From an uncultured Bacteroidota bacterium (GTDB lineage Bacteria > Bacteroidota > Bacteroidia > Chitinophagales > LD1), in contig CALAYL010000025.1 of assembly GCA_937894725.1 (NCBI GenBank), forward strand, positions 1 to 26,427: a stretch of DNA of 26,427 nt. Reading direction: 5' to 3'. Below, in pieces: positions 8,935 through 17,666 of the stretch; position 1 is the first letter of the stretch; each line of letters starts with the position of its first letter. The position numbers were made by a program, and so were the translations under genes. Under the pieces are notes generated by a model. The model made no database searches, was not told the origin of the DNA, and saw nothing but the letters and a program-made list of their open reading frames with translations.

Positions 8935-9854
8935 AACCTTTTGGTATAGCCATTCATGGTGGTGCAGGTACTATTTTACCACAGCTACTCACCCTCGAAA
9001 AAGAAGTCGCTTATCTTGCTGCACTTAGCGCAGCCATCACTATCGGGCAATCCATTTTGTCGAAAGGTGGCACTAGTATTGATGCTGTTGAAGCGGCTGT
9101 GATTTCGCTCGAAGATTGCCCGCTTTTCAATGCAGGTAAGGGGGCTGTTTTTAATGCTGCTGGAGAACATGAAATGGATGCTGCTATAATGTCGGGAATA
9201 GACAGAGCCTGCGGTGCAGTAGCTGCGGTGCAAGGTGTTCAAAATCCAGTTTCTTTAGCCAAGGCAGTGATGTTAAAAACGGAACATGTATTGCTCATTG
9301 GTAAAGGAGCAGAAGCATTTGCCAAAGCACAAGGATTTGAGCAAAAAGAGGACGACTATTTCTTTGATAAATTCAGACACGACCAATGGATTCAAGCTAA
9401 AGCGGAGGATACTATTCAGCTCGACCATAGTAGTGAAAAAAAGTTTGGCACTGTAGGTGCTGTAGCTCTCGACACCTACGGTAACCTTGCCGCAGCTACT
9501 TCTACAGGCGGCATGACGAATAAAAAATACGGTAGAGTAGGCGACACACCCATCATTGGTGCTGGCACTTATGCAAGCAATGAAACCTGCGCTATTTCTT
9601 GCACTGGTCATGGCGAATTTTTTATGAAACAGCTAGTGGCTTATGATGTAGCTTGCCTGATGGAATATTCGGGCTTGTCTCTTGATGATGCTTGTGAAAA
9701 AGTAGTCAATCAAAAATTGAAAAAAGTAGGTGGTGAAGGTGGATTAATCGCTATAGATACTGCTGGCAATATTTGCTTGAGTTTCAATTCTACTGGCATG
9801 TATAGAGCATCAGCAAAAAATAACGAGGCTGCATGTATAAAGATTTTTCAGTAG
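8931..9854 (+). CDS. Isoaspartyl peptidase / plant-type L-asparaginase (Ntn hydrolase)
   Basis: 307 residues, the typical length for the EcAIII/IaaA family. The precursor cleaves itself before a threonine that becomes the nucleophile: here GTVGAVA, with Thr174 predicted as the first residue of the beta subunit. Other family motifs are HGGAGTI (9-15), FNAGKGAVFN (66-75), STGGMTNKKYGRVGDTPIIG (191-210), the GAGTYA that follows, and CTGHGEFF. The family hydrolyses beta-aspartyl dipeptides and, more weakly, asparagine. Coupled to cphB by a 4-base overlap, it most likely splits beta-Asp-Arg into Asp and Arg, completing cyanophycin breakdown. No signal peptide is seen, so it is cytoplasmic. A general role in removing isoaspartyl peptides cannot be excluded. 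The palindromic terminator at 9894-9925 ends the transcript. Confidence 0.95.
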   Translation: MKPFGIAIHGGAGTILPQLLTLEKEVAYLAALSAAITIGQSILSKGGTSIDAVEAAVISLEDCPLFNAGKGAVFNAAGEHEMDAAIMSGIDRACGAVAAVQGVQNPVSLAKAVMLKTEHVLLIGKGAEAFAKAQGFEQKEDDYFFDKFRHDQWIQAKAEDTIQLDHSSEKKFGTVGAVALDTYGNLAAATSTGGMTNKKYGRVGDTPIIGAGTYASNETCAISCTGHGEFFMKQLVAYDVACLMEYSGLSLDDACEKVVNQKLKKVGGEGGLIAIDTAGNICLSFNSTGMYRASAKNNEAACIKIFQ

Positions 9855-9893
9855 TCTTTAATTTAAAATTAAATTCAGTCACTAACTAAAACA

Positions 9894-9925
9894 AAAATAG
9901 CAGCTAGATATCTAGCTGCTATTTT
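9894..9925. terminator. Perfect 32-base palindrome, bidirectional terminator
   Basis: The 16-base arm aaaatagcagctagat is followed directly by its exact reverse complement. Folded, it gives a stem of about 14 pairs with a 4-base loop, flanked by A's on one side and T's on the other, so either strand yields a hairpin with a short U-tract. It lies between the ends of two convergent genes (stops at 9854 and 9944), as expected for a shared rho-independent terminator. Confidence 0.88.
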
Positions 9926-9943
9926 ACTTAAATTCCTTAACGA

Positions 9944-11032
9944 TTAAAACTTAGGACAGAAGATAGTTTGAGGACGGCTCTTCTTGAAACAGCCAATGTA
10001 TTGTAAGCCTATTTCAAATGCACCGTATGTTTTAGATGCTGTACGAAGCTGTGATATATTGATATCATATGCTGCCAAAATAGTCAACTTAGAAAACTCT
10101 ACACCTAGGTTCAGAATTACGGCTTCTCCATTTAGTACTCTATCTTTCCATGCAGCTTTATTATCGCCACCTACAGTTCTAAACATAGCACCCGCTTTGA
10201 AATTGTTTCCCTCTGGCTCTCTGGAATCAAAAGCAAAAATAAAGTCAGTACCTATATTGATTTCATGACTCACACCTTGGTTGATATACACCACTTTTGG
10301 TTGCATAGACATACGTCCTTTTAATGCAAATTTTACGCCAGCATTAGCCGTAAAACGCATAGGTATTTTCACGGATTTATCATTTAAAAATGATTCAGAG
10401 GGTCTATTAAGATGTTGCGCAGCAACGCCTATATATCCACTTGTTTTGTCACTAAACTTTCCTGTGTAAAGGATACCTGCAGACATATCCCAAAATATCA
10501 AATTATTACCCAATTGCTCTCCGCTAGGAATTGAACCATTGAAGGTTCCATTGTCATTTTGGTTTGGAAATTGTAAGCCCGTATAGTTGATAGATCGCAT
10601 CCAAACCTCAGACTGGAAACCAACGCCTATAAAATGTTCGCCACGTCTATCAAGCGATTGATGGTAAGCCAACGATAATCCAAAACGATTGGTGGTAAAT
10701 CTTGACTCGCCAGCTCTATCGGTCATGGCCGTAATACCAAATCCAAATGCACCAGACTCTGTAAAGCCTTTGTTTGTTCTAAAATCTACGCTTCCTGCCG
10801 CTGTCATAAACATCGGTACAGACTCGTCTTTCAATACAGAACCCCATTGTGTTCTAAATACTGCATTGGCGCGCCAGTTACAGTCAAAGGCCCCAGTCAT
10901 AGCGGGGTTGAGCTGCAATGGTGCTGCATAAAACATAGAAAAATGCGGATCTGATGCGCCTCCGAGTGTTTGGGCGGAAGCCACGTTTGCTACTATAAAA
11001 GTGCTAACGAAAGTGTAAAATAGTTTTCTCAT
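9944..11032 (-). CDS. PorP/SprF family T9SS outer-membrane protein (copy 2)
   Basis: 362 residues with a signal peptide (cleavage after about residue 20, ANVASAQ). The family opening DPHFSMFYAAPLQLNPAMTG is followed by barrel-like strands, AYHQSLDRRGEHFIGVGFQS, AYDINISQLRTASKTYGAFE and a final CPKF. It aligns along its length with copy 1 at 4206-5231 (shared HFS, LNPA-TG, AYHQS and CPKF landmarks) but is clearly divergent. It lies 53 bases downstream of the 1975-residue type B cargo gene on the same strand. That is the arrangement known for sprB-sprF, where SprF is required to deliver SprB to the cell surface. The best inference is that this copy is the dedicated partner of that adhesin. Confidence 0.94.
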   Translation of the reverse strand: MRKLFYTFVSTFIVANVASAQTLGGASDPHFSMFYAAPLQLNPAMTGAFDCNWRANAVFRTQWGSVLKDESVPMFMTAAGSVDFRTNKGFTESGAFGFGITAMTDRAGESRFTTNRFGLSLAYHQSLDRRGEHFIGVGFQSEVWMRSINYTGLQFPNQNDNGTFNGSIPSGEQLGNNLIFWDMSAGILYTGKFSDKTSGYIGVAAQHLNRPSESFLNDKSVKIPMRFTANAGVKFALKGRMSMQPKVVYINQGVSHEINIGTDFIFAFDSREPEGNNFKAGAMFRTVGGDNKAAWKDRVLNGEAVILNLGVEFSKLTILAAYDINISQLRTASKTYGAFEIGLQYIGCFKKSRPQTIFCPKF

Positions 11033-11085
11033 AGTTGTAGTTAGTACTGCTATATACGAAGATAAAAGAAAAAAGTTATTTTTTT

Positions 11086-14000
11086 TTAACGAATTAATGT
11101 AATTGAACCAAAATCACGCTTCTTTTTTCCATTTAGATACTCCAAATCGGCTATATAGGTGTACAATCCAGGGCTCTGTTGTTGGCCTTTATAGGTTCCA
11201 TCCCAACCTTCAGATTGGTTCACTGATTCATATACTTTTTCGCCCCATCTATTGTAGATAGTCAGATGAACCGTCTTCAATCCTGACCCATACAAAAAGA
11301 TGCGATCATTCTTGCCATCACCATTTGGTGAAAACGCATTTGGCATATAAAACTCTGGTTCTCTTCCTACTTTCACCGTTACTACATTAGTGGCTAAACA
11401 GTTTTCTCCATAATAAACGCTCAATGTGTATTCTGTAGTATTATAAGGTGAGGCCACAGGGTTAGGACAATCTACACAACTCAAGCCATCGCCAGTTGAC
11501 CATGCATAGCTTTGTATTTTTCCTGAAGGGAAATTATTTGTCAAAATACTCAACTGCAATGATTTTCCTAATACCACTCCACTATCTTGTGGTTCAATAT
11601 AGAATACCAATTCTTGTGGAGATTCAATTACAACCACAGTGTCTTTTATACAGCCATTGCCATCTTTGACCCATACACGGTGCGGCCCAGCCGCAAGGTT
11701 ATCAAACAATCTACTAGTCTGGTATGTAACTCCATCTATAGAATAGGTATAAGGAATTGTATTGCCTGGAGTTCCTCCGGCTACATCTATCAATATCTGC
11801 CCATCGCTTGTTCTCGGGCAGCTTATAGAATCCAAATCAATCGCTATAAATTCGATACCTGGAGGGGCACTGTACAATATGTTCAAGACAGTATCGCATT
11901 TATTGTTGTCCGACACAGTGATTTGATAAGATCCAGGTGCTACAGTAGCACGCACATCTCCTACAAAATTGTCGCTCCACAAATAGCGATAAGGGGGTGT
12001 ACCTCCGCTCGCTACTACTGTACCTGCCCCATCTGTGGCATCGAAACAAGTGATTTCTGTTTTGATAAAACTAGCAGTTAAAGACAAAGGATTAAACACA
12101 TTAGCTGATGCAGTAGCTGAACATTGATTTGCATCATAAACGGTAACGGTATAAACGTTAGCGACTAAATTTCTGATCGTATCAGAAGTACTATTGTTAC
12201 TCCAAACATAGGTATAAGCACCTGTACCACCAGTTGCTCCTACCCATGCCTTACCATCTCCTTTTCCATTACAAGTTGGCGGTGTAGGTGCTGTAGTCAA
12301 CTCGATAGCGCTCGGCTCGTTTACTGTAGTGCTAATACTCGCTATACAACCTACATTATCTGTAACTGTAGCCGTAAGCGTTTGCGCAGCAGATGAAATA
12401 GTGGCTGTATTTCCAGGCACATTCCATTGGTAAGTGTAGTTAGGGATTCCATTGAGAGCCGATACGGTAGCCGATCCATCGGCAGCACCATTACATCGAG
12501 CATCAATTTTTGAAATCGACAAGTGCAATACATAATTGGTATCTATTACAAACGTATTGCTCACAGAACATCCATTATCGTCCGTTACGGTCAGTGTATG
12601 ATTGCCAGAGGCAAGCCCTGCTTTTGGATTAGCACCTACTACTGCATCCCAAGTATAGGTATATGGAGCTGTACCTCCGCTCACTGTAGCCGTGGCTGTT
12701 CCGTCATTGCTTGTAGCACAATTTGCATTGGTATTCGCTATGGTGAGTCCGATTTGTACTGGTTGTGCTATAGTAAACATCACCGTATCTGTACAGCCAT
12801 TTTGATCAGTAACCAAAACTGCCTGCTGTCCTGCTGGAAACACCGATGCTGAAGGGGCGTTTGGGGCAGTAGGTACAGACCAATTGTAAGTATAGTTTGG
12901 TGTGCCTCCCACTACGGTTATAGTCGCTGAACCATCTGATGTTCCAAAACAAGATGTACTATCTGTACTTACTAAACTCGCATTTAAAAGTGTAGGTTGT
13001 GAAAGTACAGCAGTCGCAGATGATGTACAATTATTGGCATCTGTAACGGTCACCGTATAACTTTGAGCTGTAAGTCCGGTTGCTGTTACCACATTGCCCG
13101 CACCATTATTCCAAGCGTAGGTGTAGCCACCAGTACCTCCGGTAGCATTGGCTGTAAGAGATCCATTGTTGCCATTAAAACAACGTATTGATACACTATC
13201 AAACGAAATACGAATTTGAGTAGGTTGAGTAATATTTACACTACCTTGTACTGTCACGCTATTGCTGTCTGCTACGGTTACAGTATAAGTACCTGCTTTA
13301 AGCCCTGAAATACTAGTGCCCACTACGCCTGTACTCCATGTAAATGTATAAGGAAGTACCCCTCCTACAGCAGAAACACTAGCCGTGCCTATCGAATCGC
13401 CAAAACAAAGATTATGGGTCGTTTGGAAAGCAAGGATAATCGGAGGCGGATCAGTAATCACGGCTGAATCTATCTTACAACAGTTGTTGGCATCGCAGAC
13501 CGTGACAAAATAAGTGCCTTTAGGCTTATTCGTTATTGAGTCTAATGAGCCTCCACCTGGTGTCCAGGTGTAAGTATATGGCCCTACTCCACCATTGGCA
13601 GTTACTTTCGCTTTGCCATCCGATCCACCATTGGCAGATATAGCAAAGGCCTGTGTAGTAGTCGTCAAAGCCGAAGGTTGTGTTACATTTCTTCTGCCAG
13701 TAAGACTACACCCGTTTTTATCTGAAACGGTGAGCTGATACAGTCCTGGAGAAAGATTAGTCAAACTTGACACATTGCCTTGCGCAGGCGACCAAGTATA
13801 GGTATAAGGCTGTGTGCCACCAGTAACGGTTGCTGACACTTGCCCGTTGGCTAATCCATTGCATCGCACATTTACAGAGTCCATCACTAAAGTCAAAAGT
13901 GGCGGCTGAGATAGTGTAGCAGTAGCCGAACCAGAGCAACCTACATTGTCTGTAACCGTTACAGAAAAAGTAGCTGGCGAAAGACCCGTAAGCGAATCGG

Positions 14001-17000
14001 TGGTCGATAAATTCGGACTCCATTGATAAGTAAAAGGAGCTACTCCGCCTTGTTTTAAAGCAAAGGCTTTCCCATTATTTGCTCCATTGCAAAGAATGCT
14101 ATCTAAGCGAAGACTTACTGGTAGTCCATTTCCTATAACTACAAATGCAGTATCTGTTTTTACACATGCCCCTCCTGTAACTACACAAATGTAAACGGTA
14201 GGCTGTGTAGGATTTACGATTGCCGTAGCAAAAGATGCTCCAGTACCCGATGGAGGCGCTGCACCTACAGAGGCTGTCCATGTATAGGTAAACTGATTGC
14301 CAGGTAGCGGAGTTCCTTGCATGTTGGCGGTCAATCGTATTGGACTGATACTACAAATAAAGGTATCGGGGGTTACGGTCAATCGTAAGCTTGTATCTAC
14401 ATTTACAAATACAAAGCTATTGCCGATACATCCATTGTCATTCACAGCAGCTACATATCGAGTAGGAGATACTGGTGTAGCCGTTACGGTGTCGTTATTG
14501 AGTGGTGTAGGGGCATTTGGACCAGTAGCAGGAATCCATGCTATATTGGCGTTATCAAGGCTTGGCTGACAAACATTGAAACGCATATTCGGTCGCTGAA
14601 AATAGAAAGAAGGTGCTGCTACAGTGTAAACACCCGTAACGCCACAAGCGGTACTGGCATTGTCTGCCGAAAACCACAGGGATCGGTATGGCGTAGTGGA
14701 ATACACCATTTTATTATTTATTGTACCAGATGTAGTGCCCGAAAAGCAAACATCAACGACCAAATCGGATACTCCGTCCCAATCGTAAGGTTGGTCAAAA
14801 ATGTGACTGTTTACACCCAATACAGGCACTACATTTTTTGGATTAAAGACCTGTGTAAGTCCTCCCACAAAAGCTGTAAGGCTATCCATTTTAGCACATC
14901 CCAAACTGATGGTAAAGTTTTGGAAAGTAGGACTACTATTCAATGTGCCAATATTAAACTGGATGCTATTGATCTGCCCTCCAGAACCTAACTGAGCAAT
15001 CAACTCGCTGGCTTTGATAAGCATTTGGTGGCGTGCACTCTTCTTGTTTTGACCATAAATAGATGGATATACTGTACCGCCTCCACCTTGGATGGTCGCA
15101 TCTGTGCCTATGTCTATGTTTCTAATATTGCCAGTACAAGGTGCGAGCGGAATACCACAGTTTGATGGGTTGCCAACAATACGCAACTGTACAGGAGTAC
15201 CAGGGCACACACTAGTAGGATTAGCACTAGCTACAATAGCTGGCGCTATACCCGCTACTCTCACCGATACTGTGTCTGTTCTTACACATCCGTTTGAGCC
15301 AGTAGCATACATGGTATAAAGAGTCGTGCTAGTAGGACTAGCTACAGGATTTAGTGAGCTATTGGTAGGCAAACCTGTTATTGGATCTAAAAGACCATTA
15401 GATGGCACCCATACCACTTGGTAGGGGGCATAAGTGTTGTCCAAAGTTGCATTAATTTGCAATTGACCATTTCTACATATCTGACCTCCCGTACCCGCAT
15501 CTATGGCAAAGGGTGGATTGACAGTAATCACTGCTGAATCTGTACCGCAATCGCTCGTAAATTTATAGGTAGTATTGACTGTAGGCGAAGCCAATGGTGT
15601 ATAGGAGTTGGCATTGCTTAAGCCCGCAGTAGGTGTCCAAGCAAAGTTCGACCCACCCGTAGAAGTAAGTTGAATAGGTGTACCGCAATATACAGCCGTA
15701 TGGGGTGTAACCGTTACTTTATTCAACACACAAGCTTTGAAAACTCTAGCCTTTGAGCCTGCAATCGGACAGTCATTGTTTTTAATGGTGACTAGGAAAG
15801 TCCGGCAACCTGTATCAGACACTGCTGGTGTCCAAGTAACAAAAGCTCTAACACTATCAAAAGGCGCAGTACCTATATTTTGCGTTGTAAAGGTTGCACC
15901 TGGCAGTGGAGAGTTTGCTCCTGTTTGTAATGTACTAGTAACAGTAACTGTTTTGTTTAATCTATCTACAGCCAAAATACTGAACTTGACTTGTGTGCCA
16001 GGGCAGGCCTGAAACGTTACTGAATCATTCAAGGTAGCATTTTGAAGACTATCTATATTAGTAGCAAAATCAGGAATTGATACGGTACAACTGATTATTT
16101 TCACTTGAACATCACGCATAGTGTAACCCACTAAAACACCATTTTTATACTCTTCTACCCGCACCGCCAGTACATCCGTTTCGATACTAGACGGAGTAAA
16201 AATCATTTGTCCAGATGTTTGGTCAAAAAAGAAACTATTGGGAGGACTAGTACGCACTGGTTGACTGACAGAATACCCAGCAGCATAAGCCGTAATAGGC
16301 GCATAGCTATTGCCTAAAGGATTAGTCAAAAAGTAGCGAAGTGAGTCTCCATCTGGCTCCACAGCACCATGATTGTAAGTAGTCTGCGAATTTTGGCATT
16401 TAAAAGGTACTGGAACTTCTGAGAATTTTGCTGAGTTATTGCAATAAGGCTGGCCAGTTGCTGGATTAATTGTATTATTTATCATAGCCTCAATAGATAA
16501 ATTGGGCGATGTAGTAAGGTTGTTATTTGGATTTCTAGCTGACTCTGTAAATCGAAGCAACCATCTAGCACAAGCAGCATTCAATGTAATGGTTCCAGTA
16601 TATTCATATACCTGCACACCTGGATAAGTGCCAGGGCTAGAATTACAACTTGATTGACCTATCTGTTGATTACAAAGTGGCGACACTTCGCATCCGGTAG
16701 TCCCCGAGACTCCGCCATTCGGGCAAGGAGCATTTGTTCTAAGGGTAAAAGGTGTAGAAGGTGAAATAGTTCCTCCAGTGCAAGTGTTCAAAATTGTAAA
16801 GTTCGAATTTACTTGAGTTACTGTTGGCGCAGGAATACCACTACAATCTCTATAAAATTTAAGACTAACGAAATATTGATTATTACCTAGGCAGGTATAT
16901 TCCAAATCTGCCCCCATTGCATGGGAGGCTTTGGTGTCTTGCACAAAAAACAAGAAACAAAAAGAGAGGAGTAGCGTAACTTTTAAAAATCTTTTCATCA

Positions 17001-17013
17001 GAGAATTTAACAA
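11086..17013 (-). CDS. SprB-like giant adhesin with type B T9SS (gliding-type) C-terminal domain
   Basis: 1975 residues. The signal peptide is more natural from the internal Met6 (ATG at 16998, MKRFLKVTLLLSF) than from the upstream Met. After the signal comes ASHAMGADLEYTCLGNNQY...FYRDCSG, an N-terminal domain typical of gliding-associated Bacteroidota cargo (to about 310). Ig/PKD-like modules follow. A separate domain sits at about 632-815, beginning IGTDATIQGGGGTVYPSIYG, and more Ig-like sequence follows it. Eleven SprB-type repeats occupy about 963-1800, then a PKD-like module. The type B sorting domain (about 1885-1975: MPNAFSPNGDGKNDRIFLYG, then NRWGEKVYES, GLYTYIADLEY) ends at the stop. 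The role is probably surface adhesion, perhaps in gliding or biofilm formation. A PorP/SprF gene follows after 53 bases. The tail directs export through T9SS; motility itself cannot be inferred. Confidence 0.92.
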   Translation of the reverse strand: MLNSLMKRFLKVTLLLSFCFLFFVQDTKASHAMGADLEYTCLGNNQYFVSLKFYRDCSGIPAPTVTQVNSNFTILNTCTGGTISPSTPFTLRTNAPCPNGGVSGTTGCEVSPLCNQQIGQSSCNSSPGTYPGVQVYEYTGTITLNAACARWLLRFTESARNPNNNLTTSPNLSIEAMINNTINPATGQPYCNNSAKFSEVPVPFKCQNSQTTYNHGAVEPDGDSLRYFLTNPLGNSYAPITAYAAGYSVSQPVRTSPPNSFFFDQTSGQMIFTPSSIETDVLAVRVEEYKNGVLVGYTMRDVQVKIISCTVSIPDFATNIDSLQNATLNDSVTFQACPGTQVKFSILAVDRLNKTVTVTSTLQTGANSPLPGATFTTQNIGTAPFDSVRAFVTWTPAVSDTGCRTFLVTIKNNDCPIAGSKARVFKACVLNKVTVTPHTAVYCGTPIQLTSTGGSNFAWTPTAGLSNANSYTPLASPTVNTTYKFTSDCGTDSAVITVNPPFAIDAGTGGQICRNGQLQINATLDNTYAPYQVVWVPSNGLLDPITGLPTNSSLNPVASPTSTTLYTMYATGSNGCVRTDTVSVRVAGIAPAIVASANPTSVCPGTPVQLRIVGNPSNCGIPLAPCTGNIRNIDIGTDATIQGGGGTVYPSIYGQNKKSARHQMLIKASELIAQLGSGGQINSIQFNIGTLNSSPTFQNFTISLGCAKMDSLTAFVGGLTQVFNPKNVVPVLGVNSHIFDQPYDWDGVSDLVVDVCFSGTTSGTINNKMVYSTTPYRSLWFSADNASTACGVTGVYTVAAPSFYFQRPNMRFNVCQPSLDNANIAWIPATGPNAPTPLNNDTVTATPVSPTRYVAAVNDNGCIGNSFVFVNVDTSLRLTVTPDTFICSISPIRLTANMQGTPLPGNQFTYTWTASVGAAPPSGTGASFATAIVNPTQPTVYICVVTGGACVKTDTAFVVIGNGLPVSLRLDSILCNGANNGKAFALKQGGVAPFTYQWSPNLSTTDSLTGLSPATFSVTVTDNVGCSGSATATLSQPPLLTLVMDSVNVRCNGLANGQVSATVTGGTQPYTYTWSPAQGNVSSLTNLSPGLYQLTVSDKNGCSLTGRRNVTQPSALTTTTQAFAISANGGSDGKAKVTANGGVGPYTYTWTPGGGSLDSITNKPKGTYFVTVCDANNCCKIDSAVITDPPPIILAFQTTHNLCFGDSIGTASVSAVGGVLPYTFTWSTGVVGTSISGLKAGTYTVTVADSNSVTVQGSVNITQPTQIRISFDSVSIRCFNGNNGSLTANATGGTGGYTYAWNNGAGNVVTATGLTAQSYTVTVTDANNCTSSATAVLSQPTLLNASLVSTDSTSCFGTSDGSATITVVGGTPNYTYNWSVPTAPNAPSASVFPAGQQAVLVTDQNGCTDTVMFTIAQPVQIGLTIANTNANCATSNDGTATATVSGGTAPYTYTWDAVVGANPKAGLASGNHTLTVTDDNGCSVSNTFVIDTNYVLHLSISKIDARCNGAADGSATVSALNGIPNYTYQWNVPGNTATISSAAQTLTATVTDNVGCIASISTTVNEPSAIELTTAPTPPTCNGKGDGKAWVGATGGTGAYTYVWSNNSTSDTIRNLVANVYTVTVYDANQCSATASANVFNPLSLTASFIKTEITCFDATDGAGTVVASGGTPPYRYLWSDNFVGDVRATVAPGSYQITVSDNNKCDTVLNILYSAPPGIEFIAIDLDSISCPRTSDGQILIDVAGGTPGNTIPYTYSIDGVTYQTSRLFDNLAAGPHRVWVKDGNGCIKDTVVVIESPQELVFYIEPQDSGVVLGKSLQLSILTNNFPSGKIQSYAWSTGDGLSCVDCPNPVASPYNTTEYTLSVYYGENCLATNVVTVKVGREPEFYMPNAFSPNGDGKNDRIFLYGSGLKTVHLTIYNRWGEKVYESVNQSEGWDGTYKGQQQSPGLYTYIADLEYLNGKKKRDFGSITLIR
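11615..14130 (-). repeat. Eleven SprB-type repeats of about 76 residues
   Basis: Each unit follows the pattern C-N-G-x-x-D-G-x-A ... GG-x-x-PYTY-x-W ... G-x-Y-x-V-T-V-x-D-x-N-G-C. Opening motifs in protein order are LCNGANNG, RCNGLANG, AISANGGSDG, LCFGDSIG, RCFNGNNG, SCFGTSDG, NCATSNDG, RCNGAADG, TCNGKGDG, TCFDATDG and SCPRTSDG. Nine units have one Cys near each end, suggesting an internal disulfide. Units 3 and 4 depart from this. DNA identity between units is low, so the array is old. Confidence 0.88.
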
Positions 17014-17666
17014 TCTAAGGGTATATAATGACTATAAGAGTATAAAAGTAGCAAAAAGGTTGTATTTGGGCAGCGATTTTTGTAAAAAAACAGGATAAAT
17101 CTATTCTCGGCTGCTTTTTAGCAGCAAAACATTAGTAAAATACATAGTGAGAATGGTTAAATTTTTGGATGCCTTAAAACAGCGGTAAAGACTGCTTGCA
17201 CTGTCTTTTTTTGACACTATGAGTATTTCATTTTCTTCGTCAAGGCCAGTACTAGAAGCCAAATTTCTTTATCGCTTTTTGAGATTGCTTCGGGGAGACT
17301 ACTCGAAATGAAAAGTGCTGAATGTGAAGAAAGATAAATTCATGAGATAAAATCTTCTCCACTGTACACAAAAGATGACAGGGCTATGGTTTAAAAAATA
17401 GACAGTGGTAGATTTGTTTCAAAAAACAAAACATATATTTTTATATCAACTACGTATTAAATATAATGCGTAAATTCAAATTAATCAAGATAAATCCACG
17501 ACTAAAACTTTTTCGAATGAAACTTATATGAACAAAAAGAGAAAAGCTGCGTACTTGAGCTTTTTGGCACTGAGTTTGTTTAAATACGAATGCAAATGAA
17601 AAAAAGGCGAACATACCTTTCGCTAACGATATATCAACTAAATTCGCACCGCAAAAATAAAACTGA
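17014..17666. other. Divergent intergenic spacer, 653 bases
   Basis: The spacer separates the divergent starts of the SprB-like gene and the 2526-residue cargo gene, so it should carry both promoters. No convincing gene is seen. Items noted: a small hairpin GCTGC-ttttta-GCAGC at 17110-17125; an imperfect palindrome around 17451-17472 (TACGTATTA-AATA-TAATGCGTA); TAGATTTG at 17409-17416, matching the Bacteroidota -7 element but without a -33 element at correct spacing; and a 23-codon frame at 17528-17599. It is unusually long for this gene-dense window. Confidence 0.5.

Noticed and set aside
11587..12081. Plus-strand open frame of 164 codons
   Set aside because: Antisense shadow of the SprB-like repeats. 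The biased Thr/Gly/Val codons of the real gene keep the opposite strand open.
11615..14130. Periodic array considered as a CRISPR or minisatellite
   Set aside because: The period of about 230 bases is in frame with one long gene, units are diverged at DNA level and conserved as protein. These are SprB domains.
17270..17320. Sequence resembling a Bacteroidota intergenic repeat (gcttcggggagactactcg followed by aaatgaaaa)
   Set aside because: Only one copy is in the window and there are no target duplications or clear inverted ends, so it cannot be supported as a repeat element.
17409..17416. TAGATTTG as a Bacteroidota -7 promoter element for the giant cargo gene
   Set aside because: The nearest TTTA upstream is only 15 bases away, short of the usual spacing of about 19 or more. 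A match to six fixed bases is expected by chance in 650 AT-rich bases.
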